From: Fragum whitleyi
Taxonomy: Eukaryota > Mollusca > Bivalvia > Cardiida > Cardiidae
Assembly: GCA_948146395.1 (NCBI GenBank)
Contig: OX411547.1
Coordinates: forward strand, 57,057,066-57,121,065
Reading direction: 5' to 3'
DNA length: 64,000 nucleotides
A program made the position numbers and the translations under genes. Below the pieces are notes generated by a model. It did no database searches. It saw only the letters and a program-made list of their open reading frames with translations, and was not told the DNA's origin. Each line of letters starts with the position of its first letter. Within the stretch, counting starts at the first letter, position 1. Below are positions 41,698 to 52,354 of the stretch, piece by piece.

Positions 41698-42161
41698 TCA
41701 TTTTATACACAGTTCCTTATTTCCAAGCAATATATGCCGACTGACCGATCCAATAGTCGTATTTAACGTCCTCATGATGCTGGTGTCAATCGGCTGCAGA
41801 AATTTTCGGATAAAAAGATGCATCGCATAATTTATAGACCAATCATAATTTTTTTCAAGTATCAAATCCCTGTGTGACCAGTCAGGTCGTGTAAAATTGA
41901 ATCCATCCACGTGAATTAAATCTGGGTGGTGTACAGCTATGCTCCAGGGCACCTGAAGGGCGTTGAAGCCCCAAGTTCTCTTATAGTTCAGGCGATAGCT
42001 CTCGAGCCATTTTCTAAGAAAGGTGGCATTTTTCTTGGCTAAAATGAATTGTGAGCCCAACGTTTTCTTGTACTCGTGGCCCTGTGTGTATTCGTACTTT
42101 CTCAATGAATCTATAGGTCGCAATAAGACTTCGTCAAAATCGATGTACAAACCGCCAAAGG
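41698..42161 (-). CDS. Glycosyltransferase exon 3: DXD motif and C-terminus
   Basis: Acceptor tttatcctttgtag. It encodes FGGLYIDFDEVLLRP and continues through SQFILAKKNATFLRKWLESY to VDGFNFTRPDW and the stop at 41698-41700. Conserved Trp, Asp and His residues are those expected after the DXD motif. A decayed second copy of the exon start lies upstream at 42862-42947. Confidence 0.9.
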
Positions 42162-45100
42162 CTACAAAGGATAAAACATGACAATTATAAATATATAATG
42201 TGATTATAATTTTCTCTTAGAAAAATCTGAGTACAGAGCTATTTTGTTTGCTGCCACTTAAGAATGTTTAAACATATGTGACCCGTCACGCGAAAAGGGA
42301 TCACCTGGGTAGTGCGTAAAGTGTCGACCCTAGTCAGACTGCGCGGTTTGCGCAGACTGACTAGGGTCGAAACTTTTCACAATGTGCTTATTATCTGAAT
42401 CTAGAATGTTCAATCTACCTTCCAGTGAAATATTTTTGCCAGTGCGACCTCCGGTTGTCCTGTACTAGAATCTTTTTTTTTTTCAATTATTTATTTTGAG
42501 AGTTCTCATATGGTCCCTTTTTGCGTGACGGGTCACAATATATTCACTTTTTAAATGCCTCCAAGGATGGCCGTACAATAGTATTGGTGTAATCAACTTC
42601 GACTTTCTGACCGTCCGTTCGTACGTTCGTACGTCTACTTCTGGTGAACACAAATCCTTCATTTATGAAGGACATTTTCATGAAACTAAAGACAAATGTT
42701 CCTCGATCGAGAGACCTTTTTGGCTTTTCTGGGTTTCGAGTAATATTCTGCTGCGCCGCAGAAAAACTGGCATTAGATAAACAGACTTTGGACGCATTAC
42801 AGCTAGCACATCTGCATAATTTTGCATTTAACTTTTTAACTTTTAGAAATTTGCTGATTTGTTATTCGTGACCCCTTGTGTATTCGTACATTTTCAGTGC
42901 AAGTAAAGTGAAGATTTCATTTAGATCGATGTACAAACAGCCACGGGCTACAATGGACAAAAAAGTGACGTTTAAATAATGTTACTGCGCTATTATTGAT
43001 CTGGCAAGGCCTGGCATGTTAAATTTGACGTTATCTCGCAAAATACGTTTTCAATAATAATAGTTTCTGTCAAAGCTTTGAAAGTAATCCATTGTTAGCA
43101 TTCGTTTGTTACTCTATCCTAAAATCAAAAGGATTAAAGTCCTGAGCAAATGTGAACTAGTTTAGTCTTTGGGGTGAGGGGGTTTAGTAACCTACTGACG
43201 ATACAACTAACAACATCCTGACATTGACCAGGGAAATGATTTTGGAATGATTCTGGAATGAAATTGAATGAGTGCGGTGAGTGAGTTTATAGTGTAATTA
43301 AAGGGAGGTAATCCAATATCGCTAATTTTTTTCAGGGTGGACAAAATGAGCGATATTAATTACGTCATTTTAATAAAGTATGTCTACAAGTTCTATAAAT
43401 AGCTTCCCATTTCTTAAAAAAATAAATCAGACGCCTGTGATCTCAATTTCGTCAGTGAAATCGCGATTTTGTCTAGCTATACTTATTTTATATGCAGGTG
43501 TTGATCTTATTTCCTATTGTGGTTTTGGAGGGATTCTGAGTGGGTTGGGGGAGTGTTTGGAATGAATGATTGGAGCGCTGAGCGAGTGAATGGCTTTGAT
43601 CGAGATGAATGTCTATTTCACGATGCTGTTAACCATACAGCGTGTGCATTTAAATACAAAAGACTATTTCTATTCTTTGGAGAGAAAAAACTGCTTCATC
43701 CCAGCCATATATGTAGGCACTTAACTTTAAAGGATCAAATCTGTTTTGTTTCTCAGATCATATGAACGACCCTTTTTTTGCAAGGCAAATTTAGAGTTTT
43801 TTTACAATGGCTCTTTCGCGAAAATGGAAGTGTCTCGGAATCGCAAAAAGTTTCGACCATGCATTGGCGGACTGTGCAAGTTTACACTTTTTGTACTCTT
43901 CTATTTTTCATAATCTGTAATGATTATTCTGATTTCCGACAAAAAAATCTTTGAAATGTTTCTTTCCAATCATATTTGAGCCTGTGCGTGACATTTCAAA
44001 CAATTTGAAATGTTCGTTAGGTGCAAATACTGAACAGCATAGACAGCAACATACTGTAAATATAGAGTCACCTGATGGTCTACAGATACTTTGAGGCCTT
44101 ATCTATCTACTGAGCGCACAGTGAGGACTCTGGTTAGACTGTGCTGATGCACAGGCAGGCCAGGGTCTAAACTTTGCGCATATTAGAAATTGTTGGAAAT
44201 CTCACACACATGCTCATTAATTGATCAAATATCTTTTTAAGAATATTTATTTAAGGGATTTTATAGAACGCTGTTTGTCGAATGATGGGTTACACTTTCT
44301 TACAAACCTTGTAAAGCCTGAATTCTCATTACATCTGAGGAATGTTGCTTATATCCCAGTACACGTCCAAACACTTTCCTCGGTCTTTTTCGTTGAACGT
44401 GGATAATATTCGGTGTTTGGCCTATAAAACTGTCCCAGTATTTGCCGTAGGGAGCAGTAGGTCCGTGGATCAAAATTAAGCACGGTTTCATGAAACGTAA
44501 CAAACTCATTAAAGCCAAATAGTGATAATAACCGAGCTCCTTGGGTTCGTACCAAACAAAATGTGCTACATTTGGAACATTATTCTCGTCATAACAACAT
44601 CTATCAATTACACCAATCAAACACGCTTCACCGAATTGGACTTCTTCGATTTTATCATTAGACTCCCGCGTAACCGTGGTCATGTACGGTGTACTTGCTT
44701 CACAGTGAAGGATCACTTGTTTTCTTTGTTCTGGAATCTGGCTAATTCGAAACTCGGGACATTCCCTCTGCTTGGTGAAAGTCCAGTCGACCATGTCTGA
44801 AGTAATTTTGTGCTTGAATATATTGTCTGCCCATGGAGATCGTACTTGACAGTAGCTTTCACCCGCCGTAATACTGTTGACTAGAAATATGTAAATAGGA
44901 AATACATGTAAATATGACCCGTCACGCGAAAAGGGTGCATCTGGGAACTCTGTACGATAAATATTTGAAAAAGAGATTGGGTGAAGCATAAATCAAACAG
45001 AGGTCGCATTTCAAAAATTATTTCACTGAAAGGTAGATTATTCATTTTAGATTCAGAAAATGAGCAAAGTGTGAAAAGTTTCGACCATAGTCAGTCTGCG

Positions 45101-48100
45101 CGATCCGCGCAGTCTGACTGTGGTCGGCACTTTACGCTCTACCCAGATGGTCCCTTTTCGCGTGACGGGTCACAATAATTAAGAACATACAAATATTAGA
45201 CTTTAGGGCATATATTGTCAGATATTGCATCCGTCGAAACATAATTTACTGAAAATAAAAAAAATAGGAAAAATAGAAGCATGCGAATGCTAGTATTAAT
45301 AAAATCAAAATACACAGTCCGGCGTTATGTTAATCAAAATGGTTTTTCGTGTGTGTGTGTTTTTTATTTTTTTATACGCCGCCGGGGGCGGACTTATATT
45401 GGCGGCATCTTCTCCGTCTGTCCGTCCGTCCATCCGTCCGTCCGTATATCCGTCCACTTTTCTTGTCAACGCAACTCCTCCTAAGTTTCTGGCAGGATCT
45501 TCTTGAAACTTGGTCAATGTTATCACATCAATTGGTAGATGTGCATGAAGGAAGGATTTTTTGGTTCATTGATTTTTGCCTGAGTTATGCCTCCCTCAAT
45601 CTTAGTCTCTGGGACTTAATGATATTTCAGCCTCATAAACGCAATTCCTTCCAGTTTGCAATTCCTTCCAGGTTTTTGACTGGATATTTATAAAAACCTT
45701 TTTGTGAACACAACTTCCTACAGGTTTTTGAGTGGATATTTATGTATATGTCATCTTTTTGAAACATTATGCAGATAAGTTTTTACAGGTTTCTGAGTGG
45801 ATATTTATATATATGTCATGGATATTTATATATATGTCATATTTGTGTCTCAAATTTCGGGGTTTTTTTTTGATTCGGCAATTAAGTTTTATTTGGATTC
45901 GGCTATACTAAGTTTTATTTGGTTTCGGCCATTTTGAAATTTCCGAAGTGTCTACAATAATTTTTGTGAAACAGCAGCAAAGTTGCGGCGTATATTGTGA
46001 CTCTGGCACTCTGGTTTTTTTCGGGGGGGGGGGGGGGGGGGGGTCTTAAGCTATGATTTCTTTACTGCTTTTCAGCTTGGTATCACTAGGTTTTCTGACT
46101 ACCAAACACAATGAAATAACCAAATGACAATAGACTGTCTTCGTTAATTTCACACCAGTTGACTCTATCTAAACAAGTCTCTTTTTGTAAGTTTATATTG
46201 CAAGCTCGACTTAATGACGTTTCTATTGAAAAACACGTCAAACGGCTATTTGTGGGTGCAGTGATATCATTTCAAATAAAATTGGAAAATCCAGATGCTT
46301 GTTTTTAAAAAATGAATCTTTTCGAAATTTATTTTTTCTATATACAGAAATCTTTTGAATACTTGAAGTGAAGTCAGTTTAAAGAGTAGCGATTTTTAAA
46401 TCGGAGATTTATATATACCGTTTTCCAGAAATCCAGTCTGTTTGACCCACTACATTTTTACCATTATCTTCTGAGCAATGTGTTCAAACCAAATTATGTG
46501 TTTTCAAACACCGAAGAAACGGCCTTTTCAGTCACAATCTACAAACTTTGTTTTTATCTTATTTACTTTTCGACAAATAGAGAAGAGGCTAATACAAAAT
46601 TTAATGTAATTTTCGCTTTTAGTAATTACCAGTTAGTATTTTCAGTGTTTATAACAAGATTTTCGGTTGAGTAAAGGAGTTGAAACGTACAATAGGTTAA
46701 CTGTATAATAAATTTGTAGCACTTACAATATGACTGCTCTGAATTTTTTCTTGAACGGTCATTTACCAGTTGAAGGGCTGACAACCAATCAAATTATGTT
46801 ATGATTATCACTCGGTCAAAACCCACGGGTAAATTCAGACCACGTAGTAGATGCAAATGGACATCGTCTGCTCGAAATGTGTCAATTTAGTTGTTTGTCA
46901 TTGGTCAATGGTCGTCTGCACCATGACAGGGAGTGTGGGAAGTTTCCTTTTGTTTGCATGATGGTGGAATGAGTACTGTTGACTATGTGTTAACAAATAG
47001 AAATAATTTTGAAATATTTGATTTCAATGAGCACTCTGATCACGCTCCAATCCTATTTTCAATAAATTCAAATTTGAGTATGAAGAAAAATTATTCAACA
47101 ACAAATAAACCGACAAAAACATACGATAAACTGATAAAGGATAGCAGTAAGAGCGATCTATTTTTAGAACAACTCATGAATAATCATAGAGTGCTGCTAG
47201 ATTTAATCGATTGGTCAGAAACCAAAGATATAAATAGCATAGTTGGCGATTTCACGTGTTTCATGAGGGAAAATTTATTTATAGTATTTGGGAAAACCCA
47301 ATGCTTGAAATACAAACATGTTGGTAATCAAAATTGTAAATAGTTTAATAAAAAATGTTTTGTTGCTAAATAGGCTTTTAAACTCTATAGAGAGAGGAAT
47401 AATATTAACAGACAAGCTTTTTGCTTGGCGCGTGCTCATTATAACAACGTTAAAAAATCTGCTAAGAAATAATTTAGACTAGCAGAGGGCTATCGAATCA
47501 GCAAACTTTCAAAATCGGACCCACGAGGTTGGATGAGCTGGCGATGTCCTGGAAAAGATGGAGTGTTAAGACAAAAAACTCACAAATTGGGCAAATATTT
47601 TACCAACTTTTATTGTCCAAATTTGAGCCCTTTTGATTGGCGAACTATTGCACTATCCCAGCCTCTCAAAGATCTCCGATTTACAGTGCTGACAGCACTT
47701 TGATTTACGTTCTGCGTTGGTCTTTTCCAAATTTCGACGTTAATATAATAAACTTTGATCCCCTATAATTCCACACGGTGAAGCGTCACATAAAGTTGCG
47801 AGCATATAAAATAGTAAAAGGAAAGAAGAAATATCAAATTTCAGACAAATTTCATCGGGCCATTTTTTAAGTTTTAAGTTCAGAATTTTTTTTCAAAAAG
47901 ACTGCAATAATCTGCGTTAAGGTAACTGCGTACAGATAAAATGGTCGAATTATCGACTTTCTTAAAATCTCACAATAATTTCTGAGATTTATATTTGAAG
48001 TGCAGGAATAAGCGAACACGCAGTGAAAAGGGTCTGAAGCTCGTTCATTTGACGTCGTGACGTCATTAAGGGGCCAACCCCTTTTCGACCCGCCAAAATC

Positions 48101-49501
48101 ATTATTTGCAAATATTTTCTGAATTAATCGGCCGATTTTCACGAAAAAGGTTTGATTTTGAAAGTCCAAGAACGCCCGAGCTACCAGTTTAATTTCTGTG
48201 CACATTCAAATTGGAAAATAGGCCCGAAACGCTAACTATTTCGCAAATTTTGAGAATTGACGTTCCTTTTTTCATTTCATTTTTTTAAAAAAAGTAGAGA
48301 GTTCTCAAAATTTCGTCCGGTGACCTATGCTGAATTTTTGTTATTTTGTAGCGAAAAGAATATGCTTTGTATTAATCAAATTAAAATGATATGTCTTCGG
48401 GTTAGATTTTTTATTAAATTCGATTTTGTGAAGTTGTTGGGACAGTTTTCGTCGAATTCGACGTCGCACCAAAACCATCGGCACTATGCTTATTTGGCGC
48501 CAATCTCCGTGCAATTACATATTCTAAAATATTTGAAATTAAGCTTTATCGCAAAATATAGGATTGAAAGGTATTAAATCTGAATATGACTTTTAAGAAA
48601 TACAAAAATTCACTTAAGTTTTATCCATTTAAAAAGACAGCTTTTGTGAACATTTGACGCGACGTTGAAATATCCTTTGATTTGCGATATCTTCGCGGAA
48701 TCGAATTTTACAAAAAATCTAACCCGAATAGACATATTTTTTATTTCAAATTTCTTTGGCGGAATTGTTTGACAGCAACATATCTAAATTTCAGCATAGG
48801 TCACCGGACAAATTTTCGAGAATAAGGCAATATTTCCAGTGACTGTACTCGAAAACAGCAACGCAGAAGGCATTAACATTTAATTCATTACACTTAATTG
48901 TATTTCTTACACATCTTCATATCAATAATACATAACATCAGGCGTCTTTAAACGAAGCAAATGGCGTTTTGGGGATGAAAATCGGTCTATTATTTACGAA
49001 AAAATGGACAATTCCTGATTTTGCACCTTAAAAAATGGGTCGGCCCCTTGATGACGTCATGACGTCAACTCTACGTTATGAAATTCCTTTATATTACCGA
49101 AATATGAAAGCGGGTAATTCAAAGTCCAGTTTTATCGCATTAGGCATGATTTGCAGACAATTAAAGTTTGAACATAAGTTGGCCCTCTATGTGTCCGCAG
49201 TTACCTTAAATGACGTAGATGGCGTCATTTAGAATGTGATCTTACACATGTCAAGTCAAAGATATCTATGACGGCTATTTGCTATGGAAATCAACGTTCA
49301 AAAAAGCAATGACGGAAAAATGTTTTTATACTTACTCTTATTCTTAACAAATTTTCGTGGTCTAAAAGTGTCAAACAGATAAGTTGTATTCATTTTGTAC
49401 TTCGTTAGTGTTAGAAGATATAAGCACAACAACAAAATAGCGACAGCCATTACTTGTACCGCTCTGTTCACGATTTGTTGAACCATTGTAAATAATCGCA
49501 T
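41698..49501 (-). CDS. Type II membrane glycosyltransferase, DXD sugar-binding family (GT32-like), 3 exons
   Basis: Complement join: 49336-49501, 44308-44880, 41698-42161, giving 400 residues. Such enzymes transfer a sugar from a nucleotide donor in the Golgi lumen using a metal bound by a DXD motif; the substrate here is unknown. Visible features: a short cytosolic N-terminus, a hydrophobic anchor at about residues 15-32 (VQVMAVAILLLCLYLLTL), an N-glycosylation sequon at Asn38, then NVAHFVWYEPKELGYYHYLA and HSSDVMRIQALQ in exon 2, and GGLYIDFDEVLLRPIDS with the DFD motif (254-256) in exon 3. The junctions split one Ile and one Ala codon and phases agree. The start chosen is the first ATG before the anchor, at 49501; an in-frame GTG lies upstream. 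The gene runs against the channel gene, tail to tail. Gene-level function beyond the family is not clear to me. Confidence 0.88.
42279..42536. mobile_element. Family D element
   Basis: gtgacccgtcacgcgaaaaggg to tttttgcgtgacgggtcac, with ccctagtcagactgcgcggt / tgcgcagactgactaggg inside. The terminal inverted repeats are almost perfect. Confidence 0.85.
42862..42947 (-). pseudogene. Decayed duplicate of the glycosyltransferase DXD exon start
   Basis: On the minus strand an acceptor-like ccattgtag is followed by codons reading RGCLYIDLNEIF, then MYEYTRGHE and a stop. The real exon reads FGGLYIDFDEVL, then KYEYTQGHE. The DXD has become DLN, about six bases are lost, and a TAA replaces the next Tyr codon. 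It lies about 700 bp upstream of the real exon within the same intron. Confidence 0.8.
43204..43637 (+). mobile_element. Family C element
   Basis: aactaacaacatcctgacattgac to atgtctatttcacgatgctgttaa, with the internal palindrome around 43310-43370. Confidence 0.72.
43977..44216. mobile_element. Family A palindromic element
   Basis: tgagcctgtgcgtgacatttca to aaatctcacacacatgctca. It lies about 90 bp past the exon 2 donor of the glycosyltransferase. Confidence 0.82.
44308..44880 (-). CDS. Glycosyltransferase exon 2: N-terminal half of catalytic domain
   Basis: Acceptor catatttctag on the minus strand, donor GTTTGT. It encodes 190 full residues, including SPWADNIFKH, PNVAHFVWYEPKELGYYHY and SSDVMRIQAL, the conserved stretch before the DXD segment. 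The open frame continues upstream into a family D repeat (PFSRDGS), which I exclude. Confidence 0.88.
44915..45173. mobile_element. Family D element
   Basis: tgacccgtcacgcgaaaagggtg to cccttttcgcgtgacgggtca, with gtcagtctgcgcgatccgcgcagtctgac inside. It sits 35 bp upstream of the acceptor of glycosyltransferase exon 2. Confidence 0.88.
45372..45590. repeat. Family E repeat with (TCCG)n
   Basis: atacgccgccgggggcggacttatattggcgg is followed by ctgtccgtccgtccatccgtccgtccg and cacttttcttgtcaacgcaac. Degraded copies are at 775, 19012 and 42556. Confidence 0.75.
45650..45850. repeat. Irregular tandem repeat
   Basis: acaggtttttgagtggatatttat recurs several times with variable spacing, ending in two copies of ggatatttatatatatgtcat. 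Confidence 0.7.
46023..46043. repeat. Poly-G run of 21
   Basis: Uninterrupted G21 on the plus strand. It is prone to length error in sequencing and might form a quadruplex. Confidence 0.9.
46407..47708 (+). mobile_element. LINE-type retroelement fragment, endonuclease remnant (copy 1)
   Basis: The frame at 46950-47343 reads STVDYVLTNRNNFEIFDFNE then HSDHAPILFSI. This is the C-terminal part of an apurinic-type LINE endonuclease (DY and SDH motifs). The preceding bases decode in another frame to LVNGRLHHDRECGKF, so a frameshift lies near 46945. The sequence after the stop decodes to AHYNNVKKSAKK and DPRGWMSW, as in the linker before a reverse transcriptase. The reverse transcriptase itself is missing. 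It is 90% or more similar by eye to 54569-56187. Confidence 0.75.
47917..49209. mobile_element. Family I long foldback element
   Basis: ttaaggtaactgcgtacagata on the left is mirrored by the end tgtgtccgcagttaccttaa. Arms of several hundred bp correspond, for example ggtgacctatgctgaattttt on the left and aaatttcagcataggtcacc on the right. It carries TGACGTCA sites on both arms. A partial copy is at 58565. No transposase is seen. Confidence 0.78.
49336..49501 (-). CDS. Glycosyltransferase exon 1: signal anchor
   Basis: Encodes 55 residues from the Met at 49501 to VKNK and ends at a strong donor (A|GTAAGT). It holds the single membrane anchor. A foldback element ends about 127 bp past the donor, inside the intron. 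Confidence 0.8.
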
Positions 49502-50003
49502 GTGGCATAAAATCACTGAAAAACAGGTCCGAAAGGTTACCTAAACGTAAATATATGAATATCTGCCCGGAGTAATATTAGCTGACGTTTAACTCGAACA
49601 CGTTATTATTATTGCGATTATAGTTCATTTGTACACAATTGACCAGTCCAATTAGGGAATTTGACTTGTAAGCTACAATGTTCAGTCTACGATATTTAAC
49701 GATAAACAACGAACAATAGAGATTACGTAAGATCACCTTGGTTGAGATACATACATTCTAGAATCTTAAAAATGACGTCACAATATGTTTCTATATAGAT
49801 TAAAACTAAAATCTGAATGACGTCAAAACGTTCACTCTCTATAGATTAAAATTAAACGCGAAATAGAAGCGATAAAATGAAAACGAAATGAACTTGTACA
49901 AATCGTCCAATAAACACACAAAAAACGTTGAATATGATGCCTGTAAGATCAATCTCCAATTAAGTTATCAAACCATATTTGATCGAGAATACAGATGAAT
50001 ATT

Positions 50004-50698
50004 CGATCCGTCAGGCGAAAATGCACCACCCGAGGAGTGCGTAAAAGGTCTACACTTTTCAGACTGCGCGGGCTGTACGTGCTAATGGGATATAAACTTT
50101 TCACTCTCGACTTATTTTCTGTTACTAGACTGACAATTCTATCTTCATGTACAGTTAGTTACATCATGAAATTGACTTTCACCTCAATCAAAACTATTCT
50201 TAACCGCTCATTCAGCGCCCAATTCATTCATTCCAAACACTCACTCAAACCATTCAAAAACGCTCAAACCCGTTGAAAGATATAAAATCAACGATGTCAT
50301 TCAAAATAAATATAGATATAGAAAAATCGCGATTTCACTGACATGATTCAAATTGTAAGCGTCTAATAGGTTATTGAAGAAAAAGGAAGTTATCTAAAGA
50401 ACTTGTATTCACATTTTATTAAAGGGAGGTAATCAATACCGCTTATTTTGTTCATCCTGAACAAAATTTGCGCTATTTGATTACCTCCCATTAAAATCAC
50501 TTAAATTTCGCTCCAAACACTCATTCAGTTTCATTCCTAAATCATCCTAAAATAATTCACCTTGTCAATTTAACGATGTCGATAACTGCATTATACCTTA
50601 TGAAATGCAATTCCTGGTTGACCTCAACAAGAAACAACCTTTTTTTAAATTTTACAACTACGGAGTTACCAGATGGTGCTTTTTGCGTGACGGGACTC
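50004..50698. mobile_element. Family D element split by a family C element
   Basis: gatccgtcaggcgaaaatgcac...gactgcgcgggctgtacg runs up to about 50150, and cggagttaccagatggtgct, ttttgcgtgacggg closes it at 50698. A complete family C copy lies between. Confidence 0.78.
50151..50588 (-). mobile_element. Family C element nested in a family D element
   Basis: acagttagttacatcatgaaattgac to caatttaacgatgtcgataactg, with the taaagggaggtaatcaatacc palindrome. Confidence 0.78.
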
Positions 50699-50874
50699 AT
50701 ATACGTACATAATTATATTTTATAAAATTTAAGATACGTCAATATAGTTTCTTTAGGGCAAATGTTGATATAAACGACCATAAGCCAAAAAGGTAGTGTA
50801 TTGATATCTGAAACGGATAGTTTTCGATTCATTTTGGAAAAAACTGTAAGGGCCTTTGACTATTATTAAGTAAA

Positions 50875-51125
50875 GCCGCCGTTATAGCGCAGTTGGTAGC
50901 GTGTCGGACTGTCAATCTAGAGGTCCCGGGTTCGATCCCCGATGGCGGCATTCATTTTTTCCGACTACTTGTCACTCACCAATGGGTTGATAATCGTAGA
51001 CCTATGTGAGATAGCAGCTGGAGGCTAGGAAAGGATGTGATGGTTGTACTGGTGAGAGAAATAGGTGCTCCAGCCTCCGCAATATAACTGAAAAAAATGT
51101 TGAAAGCGGCGTAAAACTCCATTCA
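50875..51125 (+). mobile_element. Complete tRNA-derived SINE with exact 13-bp target duplication
   Basis: The head gccgccgttatagcgcagttgg has a pol III A box, and gggttcgatcccc is a B box. The tRNA-like fold is imperfect: the anticodon and T stems carry mismatches, with GTC at the anticodon place. Then come the body boxes gagatagcagctggaggcta and gtgctccagcc and the tail gcggcgtaaaactccattca. attattaagtaaa flanks it at 50862-50874 and 51126-51138. Reversed relatives are at 1476 and 23690. Confidence 0.9.
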
Positions 51126-51447
51126 ATTATTAAGTAAAAGTCAACAACACATTTGGCAAGAATTCCATGATACACATGTGTAAAGTAATTTCTTCATTGT
51201 CAAGATTTTTTTGTAGAGCAGATGAAGTCAAAGGGCAGTTAGTAGCTCTTCGAATGTTAATTGTAAGGTTCCAAGGACGACGACAGTCAAACTTTTCGGT
51301 ATTTTTCTCCCACCAATTGGTTGATAATCCGCACAGTCAGATCGGAGTCTTCAATAGAGCCGTGGATCTTTAGTCTATATTCTCGACCAGAAAATATTTT
51401 AATACACTGTTTGGCTTCCCAGAGAACTCGATGTCTCGCAAGCATGC

Positions 51448-51485
51448 ACACATGGAATTGTTGGAAATGTCACGTGCATGCTCAT
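51448..51485. repeat. Family A end fragment
   Basis: cacatggaattgttggaaatgtcacgtgcatgctca equals the right end of the family. Confidence 0.6.
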
Positions 51486-51675
51486 ACTGGTTTTCATTCC
51501 AGAGGCCGTACAGAAAAGGGTGAAAGTCTAAAGAGAACTCATTGCAGTTGTAAATCGTTCTGTCAACGTTATCGCTGAAAATCCTGTTAGCTTATTTCGT
51601 TGTCGATGAACAATCCTGCAATGAAAACAGATAGATATGGTAAGTGGTCTTCACTTTCAAAAAACTTTGCGAATA

Positions 51676-51860
51676 AAGGTAGTGGACCCGTTATGTATTT
51701 CCACAACTTTTCGGAACTCATGAACTTTCACAATGTTGACCGAGATTTCCTAATGAAAATCATTAGGAAACCTCGGTTAACATGTGAATGTTGAGGGTTA
51801 TTACTTCCGAGGTTATTACTTCCGAAATGTTGCGGAACTATTACGGGTCCACTTCCTTAA
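51676..51860. mobile_element. Family B palindrome
   Basis: aggtagtggacccgttatg to ctattacgggtccacttcctt, with a ~20-bp duplication in the right arm (gaggttattacttccg). Confidence 0.85.
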
Positions 51861-52018
51861 ACAGGATTTCAGTTTAATGGCTTCTGGTGCACCTTATAAC
51901 AGGGCCCCTTCGACGATTTTATCACATCAACAGAAACGTGTGGATTAAGATGCATGCATATCTTTAATCTTGATTTGTTTCTAAAACGAACTATCTGTCT
52001 TAAAGTTTCTGAGTCAAT

Positions 52019-52145
52019 TATATATATATATTTTTTTATTCATTTATTTGTTTATTTATTTTTTATTATTCATTTATTTATTTGCTTATTTATTTATTTT
52101 ATTCATCTATCTTTTATTCATTTATCTATCTATTTATTTATTTAG
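52019..52145. repeat. Low-complexity (TTTA)n-rich tract
   Basis: Degenerate tttatttattcatttatttg repeats preceded by (ta)n. No coding meaning. Confidence 0.85.
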
Positions 52146-52198
52146 TTTGATTTCCTAGACCTCATGGATTTTGGAAGCAAGACAAATAATCTGTTAAC

Positions 52199-52354
52199 CT
52201 AAGTTGTAACTACAACAGTACACACCGTGGTAGAATCGGGTAAAGACTTGTTATCTGTAGGTTCCGGGTCTGTCGTTCGTAGTTTATCGTTGATTATCGA
52301 TAGAGTCAGGCACAAAATGAACACAGAAAATGCAGCACCGATAACGCCAAGCAT
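52199..52354 (-). CDS. Candidate signal-anchor exon, unknown gene
   Basis: A minus-strand frame from the ATG at 52354 reads MLGVIGAAFSVFILCLTLSI, then hydrophilic, Thr/Asp/Pro-rich residues, with a stop at 52199-52201. That is the shape of a signal anchor followed by a lumenal stem. Possible donors lie before the stop (ACG|GTGTGT, phase 0), but the phase does not match glycosyltransferase exon 2. It could be the first exon of another minus-strand membrane protein or a chance frame. Confidence 0.25.
   Translation of the reverse strand: MLGVIGAAFSVFILCLTLSIINDKLRTTDPEPTDNKSLPDSTTVCTVVVTT

Larger units (their letters stand above)
42162..44307 (-). other. Glycosyltransferase intron 2
   Basis: Holds a family D element, a short family E piece (42556-42660), the decayed DXD exon copy, a family C element and a family A element. 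About 42960-43200 and 43640-43970 show nothing else. Confidence 0.6.
44881..49335 (-). other. Glycosyltransferase intron 1 (4.5 kb)
   Basis: Contains a family D element, a family E repeat with (TCCG)n, a poly-G run, a LINE fragment and a long family I foldback element. Confidence 0.6.

Noticed and set aside
44885..44989. Extension of the glycosyltransferase frame upstream of 44880
   Set aside because: The extension reads into a family D repeat; a proper acceptor at 44881 joins in phase to exon 1 at 49336 instead.
45281..45693. Frames in the (TCCG)n repeat
   Set aside because: Pro/Ser/Val/Arg repeats come from the TCCG tract; related repeats elsewhere show the same.
50875..50950. tRNA gene with GTC anticodon
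   Set aside because: The T and anticodon stems have mismatches, and the sequence continues into a SINE body with flanking target duplication, so it is the SINE head, not a tRNA gene.
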